Shown: positions 17,674 through 28,100 of the stretch, piece after piece
Numbering within the stretch: position 1 is the stretch's first letter
How the letters are laid out: every line of letters starts with the position of its first letter
NCBI GenBank assembly: GCA_040289295.1
Contig: PSLA01000023.1
Location: forward strand, 1-33,021
Source: J051 sp040289295
GTDB taxonomy: Bacteria; Armatimonadota; Fimbriimonadia; Fimbriimonadales; ATM1
Length of the DNA stretch: 33,021 nt
Direction of reading: 5' to 3'
The notes under the pieces: model-generated
Told to the model about the DNA's origin: nothing
What the model saw: only the letters and a program-made list of their open reading frames with translations
Databases searched by the model: none
Program-made: the position numbers and the translations under genes

Positions 17674-20600
17674 TTCGCAAGGTGCTGTTTACGTTGTTCA
17701 TAACGCTGCTCGGGGCAATCGCTTTCGGGCAGCCCACGGGCTATGCGGATACGCCGGTTCGCATCAACTGCGGCATCCTTCTACTGCCTGGCACCTCGGG
17801 GCCCGGCGGCGAGCCGACGAACGCCGACCCGTATGTCTTTTTCAATATGGAGCGCCGCTCCGACTTGCGACCGCCGGCTTGGGAGTTCGTTAATCCGCTT
17901 GCTCCAGGTTCTGTTACTCCGGCTATCGCTCAGCGTTGGGCGAACATCACTGGTGGCACGCCGTACCAGGTGGGGCAGCCCCTGCTGAAGAACATGGCAG
18001 GCTATTGGGAGGTTGACCTCGGCGCGGTTGGTGTTGACCAGATCAGCCGTTTCGACATTCTCGTGGTGCATGCGCCGGGCACGTTGAACCTGAACGCGTT
18101 CGAGCGGGAGAAGCTGCGCGCGTTCCTCGACAAGGGCGGGGTGCTTTGGTTCGACAAGTCAACCGTGCAATTGATCGACGGCTACAACGGTTTCCCGATC
18201 GCATTTACGACCACGAACGCTGGCGGATTCCCTGTGGTGAACCGCCCGTTTCACCCGATTCTCAACTACCCGTATCGGATTTCGCAGTTCGAGGCAGCGT
18301 TCATCGGGTCGCACAACGGCACCCACGCGATTACGCGCGCCACCCTCGCGGGTGCAGGCCTCGTCGGATTTGACCGCCTCGTATCAACGATGGAAGGCGA
18401 GTTCGATCTGTTTATGCCGGTTGCGTCGAACAGCGCGGGCATCACCATCGGAGTTGCCGAGGTCGGCCAGGGCTACTTTGTGGTTACTTCGGGCAACGTG
18501 GTCTCGCCGATCAACGAGCCCGCGGGCGGCGTGAACGTCGGCTTGGGCAGGAACTCGGGGCCTTTCGGCGGTACCGACTTCCAGGCGATTCCACAATTGG
18601 AATTGAAGTTCGCGTACAACATCCTCGCGCTGGCGACAAACTCTCCGAACGAGGCGAGGGGCTCTCGTCGTTCGAACTCAACGTACGACGAACTCGGCGC
18701 GCCGCTCATGCTCTCCTGGCTCGAAGACTACGACATGGAACAAAGCGAGCACTCCGACTACGTTCCTCCGATCATCTTTCGAGGCGTCACTTACTTCGTT
18801 GCAAGAGAGCATGACGACAACCGGTGGCGGCTGTACGCCGTGAAGGTTGACGCGAATCAGGACTTGGATAATGACGGTTGGCTAGATGACGGATTCCAAG
18901 ACGCTAGCCTCGGCGCAAAGCGAGATCTTGTTTGGCGCAGCCAGCCGCTCCCGTCGCGCACCGGGCCGCCGATGGCGATCGAGGTGGCAAACCCCGTGGG
19001 CGGCGCACCTGAAAACCAAGTGTATGTTCAAACGGAACAGGGCGATGTTTACGTCTTCGACGCTTTGCCGATGGCGAACGGTCGGTTGGTAGCTAACATC
19101 AACATCCCACCGGTTCAGGTCATTTCGCCTAACCCTGCGGCGGACTTCCAACCGGGCACCGAGCACCGCGGCCCGTACGCTCCAGTTGCGTTCGATGGGT
19201 TGGTTTACATCTTCGATTCGTATCGCCTCGGCTTAAGCTATGCGGGCCGGGTGTGGGCGATCGATCCAACTTCGCTCCGCATTGTGAATACCGGCTCTGA
19301 CTGGTATGCCCGGGGGACCGGCGCGCCGAACCTGGCGCCGACCAGCGGGCCGCCGACCGTCGGCTATATCCCGAGTGGCGACAACCCAACCGGCTTGGAC
19401 GGCGTGATGTACGTTCCTCATCGCTCTTCGGTTGGCGGCCCGTCTGTCGGCTTTTCCAGCATCTGGGTTAGCGTGCGCGGAGAGTCGCCGGAGATCGTTA
19501 GCAACGACGGGACGGTGATGCAGATTCGCACTCGCGCGGCGTTGAAGGGCCTGCGCGTGGTTGATGTATCGAATTCGATTCTCGGCCTCAAACTCACGCT
19601 GATTGACCAAAACGGCAATCCCCAGCCACCATCCGCGCTGGCAAACTTCTTCGATGGCACGGTGATCCAGTTCGCACCCGGTCAGCTGAGCCTCGGTCTT
19701 AGAAACGGCGGCCCGCCGGCAAACTGGTCAATTCGGATCGATTACCACATTGACTGGGGCACGGGCGCGCCAAACCTCATCAGCCAGCTGATTCGCGGCC
19801 AGATCTTCTTGCCTGACGACATCAACCGCGAGTCGTTTGTAGTCAAGTCAATGGCGCTTGCGCCAAACGGGAATCTGTTCGTCATCACAGGTAACGAGCA
19901 ACGCGGCGGTGCGCTTTTCTGCTTCAACGAATTCACACGTGGTGGATTCCACCTGGTTTATCGGTGGGATCTGTACGACGCATTCAACGTGACTTTGAAT
20001 AACACACAGGTAGTGCGCATTCCGGCCGTACTCGAAGACCGCGACTACATCAACACCGTCTTCCCGTTCCTGAATGGTCCGCTTTCGAGGTTTCACTTCC
20101 ACGGCGGGCCGACAATTATCAACGACGTGTGCTACGTCACGGTCGCTGCGGACAAGTTCATATTCGGCGCTCGTGTGCCGGTGGCGTTCATCGTCGCGCT
20201 GGATGCGAACCCGAGGCGCTTTGATATCCGCCTTACCGCTCCCGCTCCGCCCGGCTTGCGGATTCGACAGCCGGACTACATGGCGAGCGGGAACAAGGTC
20301 ACGCCCGAGCGGTCCAACGTGCTGCAGAACCAGCAGTACGAAAACATCGGCGGCACGGTGCTACGCATCTCGAACATGATGTCCTCCAGCCAGGGGCAGG
20401 TGCAGAACGGCTTTAGCACCTCGCTGCCGATCGTTATCTCAGGCCAAGGCACCGGCGAGACGTTGTTCGACCCGAACACAACCGGCTCGAAGTGGAGCCC
20501 TCTGCTGTGGTACATCGCGCTCACCGGCTACCGCGTCGACGGCCCGGCGCTCGTGATGGGCAACACGGTGTACATGGCTGCCGGCTCCAGCCTGCCTTCG

Positions 20601-21204
20601 ATCCTTCGGGGAGGGCCACCGACGACCTTCGAAGGGGTGATGTTCGCTATGGACGCGGAGATTCCGCCCAACGATCCATCGCTCATCACGATCCCGAACC
20701 GACCGGGTCTGAAACAGGTGAGTTGGCTGTTGCCTTCAGGTGGCCCGCCCGGCTTCACCGTGAATCAGCGCGTGCGCTGGCCGTCGGGGCGGGGCGTACA
20801 GCGCATTCAGGACTACCGAGTGAGACTCGAGCAAACGGTGATGCCTGGAGCGGTGCAGGCGTTCGGAGCCATTGGCGGCAACGGTACCTTGGTCGCATGG
20901 GCTGACCACGGCATCTTCGGCTTCCGGCGAGGGCTGACCGTCATCGCCGACGAGGGACGCGTCGCCGAGTTCGACGCCTCCGGGTTTGCTCGGTGGACGA
21001 GCGACGTCGCGTACCAAATCGCAAAGAACGGGAGCAACATCCTCGTGCAAACGCGCAAGCTCGAGCGACCGACTAAGGTCTACAAGATTAGCCAAACCGA
21101 ATACCTCGTTGTGGATACCGGCGGCGACCGTGTGGTTCGCATTGATCGTTCGGCGGGCGAAATACGCACGATCGAGCGCATCCTGCTGGACGGCACTTAC
21201 CGCC
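17670..21204 (+). CDS. Giant secreted PilY1-like protein, part before the assembly gap
   Basis: The ATG at 17670 overlaps the PilX-like stop. A signal peptide is visible (MIRKVLFTLFITLLGAIAFGQ). Residues 35-190 contain FDILVVHAPGTLNLNAFEREK and LRAFLDKGGVLWFDK, a pattern like DUF4159/ThuA-type domains. A calcium-binding-like loop, DANQDLDNDGWLDD, is at residues 394-408. PQQ-like beta-propeller strands follow (QVYVQTEQGDVYVFDALP near 450, LVYIFDSYRLG near 510, NLFVITGN near 735). NHL-like repeat EYLVVDTGGDRVVRID lies near residue 1145. The sequence then enters 32 N bases. The frame after the N run closes quickly, while another frame stays open, so the product continues beyond the gap. Size, position after pilX, propeller and calcium loop resemble PilY1, but there is no sequence-level proof and no VWA domain is evident. 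Confidence 0.8.
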
Positions 21205-21236
21205 NNNNNNNNNNNNNNNNNNNNNNNNNNNNNNNN
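21205..21236 (+). other. Run of 32 N, assembly gap inside the giant gene
   Basis: The flanks are GC-rich (CTTACCGCC before, GCGGCAGCCGCGGG after). The frame upstream and the frame downstream differ, which is consistent with the true missing length being one more than a multiple of three, for example 31 or 34 bases, rather than 32. Both flanks carry NHL-like repeats, so the gap lies inside a repeat-rich propeller. Confidence 0.9.
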
Positions 21237-21237
21237 G

Positions 21238-22158
21238 CGGCAGCCGCGGGACGTAACCATGTGGATTGACGTCGTGCGTCCGGGTACCTACAACTTAAGC
21301 AGTCCCCCAATCACGCAGAACGAACTTTGGGTTCACTACCTGATCGCCGACACCGGCAACCGCAGAATCATCGAGTTGGTAGATCGGTACTTCATTGATG
21401 CCAACTTCCGCGTCACTGGTGTTGTCCGAGACGTTCAAGGAGCTCCGCAACTGGGTGTTCTGATTTGGCACACGCCATCGTCGTTCAGTGGTAAGACGTG
21501 GCAGTTCACCACGATTCAACGCATTCTCATCGGTGTTGACGCGAATGGGAATAACAAGTTCGTGTACGTTGCCGGCGTGGGCGATATGATGCCTTCACGC
21601 GTTGACCTGGGCCTCGATCCACCGGACCCGGTTGCACCTCGCGAGACCGGCAACCTTGGTGGCCTCGTCGTCTTCAGCAGCAGCGGAACAGAGGTTGTGA
21701 ACGAGATCGTGGTGCCAGGCTTCTACGCGGGGACACGCAAGATCCGCGGCGTGAACAGCGTGTTCCTTCGCGGCATTGGGGTGGACGCGAACGGCGACAT
21801 TGAGTTCTCGATTCTCTTCACCGATTCGACAGGCGTGTATGAAATCGCGCGCAACGCATCAGGGCAATGGGAAACTATCTGGATGATGCCGAACGAGGTG
21901 TATCGAGTCCTCCGCGGCGTTGACCTTCGGGCAGCCGCCGCAACCCGAACCATGATCGGCGACGTCATCATAACGAACAGCTGGTTTGGTCAAGACCCGA
22001 ACGGTAACCCATTCTTCGGTGAGGTCACGCAGTGGCGTACTGCGATTGACTTCTCGCGCCAGGACCTTGGCTTCAGCAACCTCGATATTCAGATGGAGAT
22101 TCCGCCCGTCGTAGGCACGCGAGGCATCCGCCTGCCGCAGTATGCGGATCGGAGATGA
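21238..22158 (+). CDS. Giant secreted protein, part after the assembly gap
   Basis: This 306-residue open frame starts directly after the N run and has no in-frame start; it continues the gene begun at 17670. It opens with RQPRDVTMWIDVVRPGTYNL, then an NHL-like repeat HYLIADTGNRRIIELVD (near residue 33), matching the NHL-like stretch just before the gap and supporting one chain. Later parts have further propeller-type strands (KFVYVAGVGD, GLVVFSSSGTEVVNEIV, DIEFSILFTDSTGVYEIAR). There is no membrane segment and the end is ordinary, with no sorting or anchor sequence visible. Joined with the first part, the product is at least 1480 aa. The gene for the second giant protein starts 38 bases after its stop. 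Confidence 0.75.
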   Translation, partial: RQPRDVTMWIDVVRPGTYNLSSPPITQNELWVHYLIADTGNRRIIELVDRYFIDANFRVTGVVRDVQGAPQLGVLIWHTPSSFSGKTWQFTTIQRILIGVDANGNNKFVYVAGVGDMMPSRVDLGLDPPDPVAPRETGNLGGLVVFSSSGTEVVNEIVVPGFYAGTRKIRGVNSVFLRGIGVDANGDIEFSILFTDSTGVYEIARNASGQWETIWMMPNEVYRVLRGVDLRAAAATRTMIGDVIITNSWFGQDPNGNPFFGEVTQWRTAIDFSRQDLGFSNLDIQMEIPPVVGTRGIRLPQYADRR

Positions 22159-22195
22159 TACGAAAGGCGGTATGTTTTGTGAGGAGCGTATTAAG

Positions 22196-25100
22196 ATGAA
22201 ACGAAAGTGGTTACCAGGAACGACCGTCTTAGGGCTCGCGATCGCGTTTGCGGTTGCTATCGCTCAAGGTGGGGATAACCCCACGCACCGCGGTCAACCG
22301 TCCCGCGTTGGGCGCAATGCGGATGCGCTTGAGCCTGGGCCCGGCGTCGCCAACCTCCGCTGGTGGTTCCCCCTCCAGCGCGACGTCGGCGCCGATGTGA
22401 ACGGGGACAACGCCGGAGCACAGTATTCCGAGACCGGCACGTGGGCGACGCCTTCCCCGTTTGAGGAGTCGGGCGACTGGTTCGGCATCGCCGGCAACCC
22501 GTACCGCTACGCTTTCGTCGTTGCAGCCAACCCCGGTGGGGATCAGACTTCCGGAGCAACCGCCACCGCTTCGTGGACCCTCCAGCAGGTGGACGGTATC
22601 CGACCAGACACGTATTACGCAGTCAACGTATGGTTCCCCAGCAGTGGAACCAGGCCGGGCGGAGTCCTCTCGCCGAACTCAGCCTTTGCGGTTTACAAGA
22701 TCGAATACGACTTTAACGGCGTCAATTACCAGCGCGAGTTCGTGGATATCGTGCCTCACGTCGGCGGAGGCAACTGGGTGCGCTTGGGGAGGCTGCTCGG
22801 CAACGACGATCGCATCTTCCCATCCGGCTCGGGCGGAAGGATACGGATAACACTGTACAACACAGTCCCGAGAGACGGTAACGACAACCTGATGGGCCCG
22901 GTCACCAATCGTATCGTGGCAGCCGATGCCGTCCTTGCCGTGCCGAGCCCGGGCAGTATCTTCGCCTCACCGGTTGTGAAGCGCATCGGCCCTGGCCCGA
23001 GCGACACGCTCGTCATTGCGGCCAGAAATGGCTCGCGAGTAGACCCGACAGACCCGGATGGGCTGCGAGAGATCACCAGCGGAACAGTGCACGCGATTGA
23101 GGCGTCCGGTCCGAATATCAGCCTGCAGCGCTGGGAGTGGTCGCCGAGCCTTGTTACGAGCAAAAATCTGACGTACGACAATACCAACCCCGCGTTCTCG
23201 GCCGACTCCGCATGGGTGCAGCCTAACCCAATGGCGCCCGGATTCTTTGGCACCAACTACCTCGCTGCGCCGGTTAACCTGAGTTACCCAGGCTCCGCAC
23301 GCGCCACGTGGACGCCCGTCCTGCCCAACAACGTGGAGTCATACGACATATATGTTTGGTTCCCCGGCAGCAGCGGCACCAACCTGCACGCGCGCGCTGC
23401 TCGCTACGTCGTCCGTGAGGGCGCAAGCCAAACCGAGTTCTTCGTTAACCAGGATGTCGGCGGAAGGTGGGTCCGCGTAGGCAATCGTTCGTTCACTCAC
23501 GATCCGAACAACGGCGGCCTGCGCCTCGAGGTTTGGAACTATAGTAACGACCCCGCAGACGGCGGTCGCGTAGTCGTGGCCGACGCAGCTATGTTTGTGG
23601 GACAGGACAGTGGCTCCATCTTCAGCACGCCCACGATGGCGCGCGTGAACATCCGCAAGAACACGAACGTCGTCGAGCCGACCGAAGTCGTGTTCGTTGC
23701 GGCCGAAGATGGACGCATCTATTGCCTCGACGCGGCGGGCAACGGTGCAGGCGGCACCATCGTGTACTGGGCGTATCCGTCTGTCCCCGACGTCAATAAC
23801 CCGAATTGGACCGACCCTAACGACTCGCGCGACGGGCCCGAGGGCAACCGCATCCCGTGGCCAACCAGCTTTGGAGTGTCCTCGATGTTTGTTCAGAACA
23901 TCGGCGGCAAGGATCTGCTCTTCATCGCAGCGCAGAACGGCCGCGTTTATGCGATTGATACAGAAGGGCGAGGGGACTACGACCCGACCAGGCGCATGCC
24001 CGGCACTGCCGTGCGAGAATGGACTTGGCCCAAGGCGAAATACGACAGCGGATCTGGTACCCTCGAAGTTGACCCGTCCCGGGAGCCTTTCGTCGCCTCC
24101 GTGGCTTACGACAGCGTGAACAACCAGGTCATCGCTGCCGGCACGGAAGGCCGGGTCTTCGCATTAGACGCAGCAGGCAACGGTGACCAAACCACAGACC
24201 TGAACTGGGCATGGCCAGACTTCAACGACCCGCCGGTTGGCGCCATCTCAGGAACCCCTGCGGTCGCCGCCGGAAAGGTATACGTTACATCGTTCGACGG
24301 TCACGTTTACGCCCGGGACGCGACAGGCAATCCCAACCCGGCACTCAACTGGCAGTTCCCCGACGTCAATCAGCCCGCACTCAGTCCGTTTAGCTTCACG
24401 GGCGTGTGCTACGTCCCGGGCATCCAGGTCGGTTTCCTGCAAGACCTCGTCTACTTCATCAACGAAAACGGGCACTTCTACGCGTGCCAGGCGAACGACG
24501 GCACCCTTGTATTTGACTCAGCGGACGTGCCTGGTGGAGCCAGTAGTTCACCTTACTTCACTCGGATCGTTCCATCCGGTTTCGCTTTGCCGGAGCCAAT
24601 GATTACGGTAGCCACGAACGATGGTGGGTTCCTTGGCCTGTATGCCGATCCGTTACGTACCAACTCTGCAGGCGGCAGGCTCGCTTGGGGTTGGCAATCT
24701 CGCGGCGGTTCCGCCTTTGCCTCGCCTGCTGTCGCCTATGGCTGGATGTATCATGCCGGTGAGGATGGCTACCTTTACGCTTTTTCGACGGGTGGACTGA
24801 TCTCGAACGACACGTTCCCACCGCCAGGCGGGCAGATCGATACTCCTGACAGCGGTAATAACAACTACATTGATTTGAAGTTTAAATTCACGTCGCAGGC
24901 TGATTACGTGCGGCTACGTCAAACACCCCCTGCTGTGAATCCGAATACCGTGGCGGACATCTACGCGCCCAACCCGCCTACCCTTGAATGGGGCGAGCAG
25001 CTGTATGTAGTCGCCTATGACTTCCCGTACCAGGTAACGGACAATATCCAGATCCGGTTTCGGCTGCGAGGGCCGGGCGGAATGAACATCACACAGGATC

Positions 25101-28100
25101 GCACGCCTGTGGTTGACCCGTTCAATGCCGGTCGGGGCCTTGCCGTAGCGAGAATTCCGTTCATGGGCTCAGGCCCGAACTTCCTGACGCCGGGCGAGAA
25201 CCTGAACTTCGATGTGGAGGTCATCGAGAATGGCCGTGTAACCGATACTCCCGCGCCTGCTCGAGAGTTGACAGTGTTGAACCCGATCGCGGTGACGACG
25301 GCGAACAACTTCGTTGGAGTGCCGCCCGGCGGCAAGTCTGTCGGTTGGAGCCCTGACCCGTCGTATACGTTCGGCGGCGTGTTTGAGAACCACATCAACG
25401 GTAGCAACAACAAACGAATTCTGTCCTCAGCCGGGCAGGTAGGCCACGGCAGCAGCGCCAGGCAGAACTTCTTCGTCGGGGACCGAAGTCGCATCGTAGA
25501 CCTAATCGGAACGGGTTTAAGCCAAGTGAAGATGACGCGGACCGATGCGTTCTGGCGCGGCGGGTCTGGGGCGGTCATCAAGCCGCTTCCGTATGTCGGA
25601 TGGGAGGTCATGCCCACTCCGTTCCCGAACGTAAGTCCGGACTATCCCGACGTCGATCGCGCCGATATCGGACTGCTGGCCGACCCGTTCGGGCAGGCCG
25701 TTGATCCGACGGTGGATCGCTCTGGAGCGCGGTTGCGACCGCCGAGCAACTATGACCCGAACAACCCCAATACACGCATTATCGAGGCGGTTCGCTTCGA
25801 CTTCACGTTCAGCCCGCCACGCTTCCAGCCGGCAAATCTGACGCCTTTTGTCGATGCCGCAGGAGAGACGCTGGATGGCGGTTATGCGGCAAGGGCGATC
25901 GTGTATGTGGACAGCAACGGCAACGGCCAGGCCGACGGGCTCGAAGGCTCGCTTACTGACCTGCCGCCTAGGCCAAGGCGTGAAGCGTTCCGAAGCCTGC
26001 GCCTTGGCGCGAGCGTGCCGATAGACGAGACGATCACCATCGCCGAAGAGACGGTGGACCTCGGCAGCGAGCCACACAGCCTCGGGTACACGCCTCTGCC
26101 GCCATGGACTACGAACGGCTTCGATCCGTGGTCAACGGGCGTGTTCCGCCTGTTCTTCAAGCCGTTCACTGTGCGGAACGAGGGCAACGTGAATATGTTG
26201 GACCTTCGTGTGGCGACCCGTGTGGGCTTCCTGCCTGGGCCGACCTACCAGCCGGTGGCGTTCATGTCTGACGGGAACGACAGCCAGGCATGGCTCGACG
26301 GTTTTCCCAACATTGTAACGAACCTGAACCCGCCCTATTCCAACCCGCCGTTCGTTCCGCCCACCGGTGCGAACGATGCGAACGGAAACCAACGCGTTAC
26401 GCTGCACAAGGCTCGCGCAGGCGACCGCGCGCCAACGATCCTCTCCGTGCCGGACGTTCCGTACGGCGCGACGCCGTCGCCCGGTGGTGAGCCGCGTATT
26501 GGTGTGGCAGTTCCGCTGGGCTTCCCCGCAGGTGAATACAGCCAACTTGTGTATGTCGTCGAGGACAACTTCCTTGTCGGCGGCAGGAACGACCTTGCGG
26601 TCATGGTTGACCAAACCGGACAGCCGATCGAGGCGTTCACCGACCCGACCATGCGCGTGAAGCTGAAGGTGCGTGAGACGCGCCTCACTGGTGGTCAGAC
26701 CACTGGTAGCGTGCCGCACGTCGACGACAACCTCGCAGGCCCTGCCAACTTCCGCTGGACGAACACTATGCCTGCCGCGTTCCGAGACGTAACGGGGGGC
26801 ATCAACTTCCTTTGGCTGTCGAACCGACCTGGGCAGGCGAACACGCCCGCGACCCCGCAGGCGCAAGACGTCTGGAGACTGTTCGCAGGCGTGCTCCGTG
26901 GCACCCGCCCGTCTCAAACACCGAGTGCGGCAGGCTCAAGCCCACTTCGAGACCTGATGGCATTTGTCTCGATCGGTTCGAGTTTCTACATGAAGTTCCT
27001 CGGCCCGGCTCCAACCTTGCCGCCAAACACGTTGTTCGACCAAACGCCGGGCGTCGTGCTTGGCTCGCCGCAATTCGGAGGGCCGTCCTTCCCGGTGAAT
27101 TTCGACACGATCGGCCTGACGGCGAACCCGGTCGAGGAGTTCGCTCTGCCCGGCGCGGCGTTCAAAGATGCCAATAGCGACGGCGTGGCGGACTTCGTAG
27201 ACAACCGAATCTTCTATGCGCAGTACGAAGTGTCCGCAGTGACACCCGTGCCGGTGATTCGGGACTGGGCTTGGATCTCATATGACCCAGATTTGGAGAA
27301 GCAACACATCCGCGTTCTTCGCTCCCCGGACACAACGCGGCTTGCATTCTTCTGGCATGGCCGTGTCGGAGGACAACCAAAGATGTTCCAGAACGTGCGG
27401 CTGTCACGGCCCGGCGTAGCGACCGGCAATCAAACGCAGAACTGGTCAAGCAACCTCATCATTGACCCCGGACCTGGTTTCGCCGCAGCCATGGAGCCGA
27501 CCCCCTGGCTGCGGTCGAATGGGGACATTGACGTGACATTCACCGGACGCCTGCGCGACCGCGCCCAGCCCGAGGTCTTCTACGGCCGCTGGAGGGGCGA
27601 CAACCTGTTGCGAGTGCAGGACCTTCGAGATCAACCCGAGCGAAACCGAGAGATCCTGAAGCGCGACGGCGTCAGCGGTCGGTACCGTGCCCAAGGAGTC
27701 AACTGGAACTTGCGGCGCCCGCTGGAGTTGTGGTTGACCCACCCGAACCAAACGTCGACACGGATTGACATTCCTGGTACGCGTTCCTTTGACGACGCGA
27801 CCGGCGTGATAACCATGGACAGCCGCACGGGCGGCAAGGTGTACTTCGACTCGCATACCGGCGCCGTATGGTTCAGCACCAGTCCGCCCAGCGCCGCTGC
27901 TCGCCTTGAGCTTCGGTACACGCCGAGGATCGTAAGAGTCAGCGAGCTCGGTGACACCGGCGGCCACAGCAACCCGAGCGCGTTCCTTGACAACCGTAAC
28001 ATCTCGGTCCGGCAGTTCTGGTCAAGGGTGAGCGGTAACGGCGCGTTCACGCCAATCCAGCCGAACGACGCGCCAAGAGTGGGTCGGTACTGGTTCTTTT

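Noticed and set aside
21205..21269. A genuine frameshift or pseudogene in the giant gene
   Set aside because: The break coincides with an N run and both sides show matching NHL-like repeats, so an assembly gap is the simpler reading.
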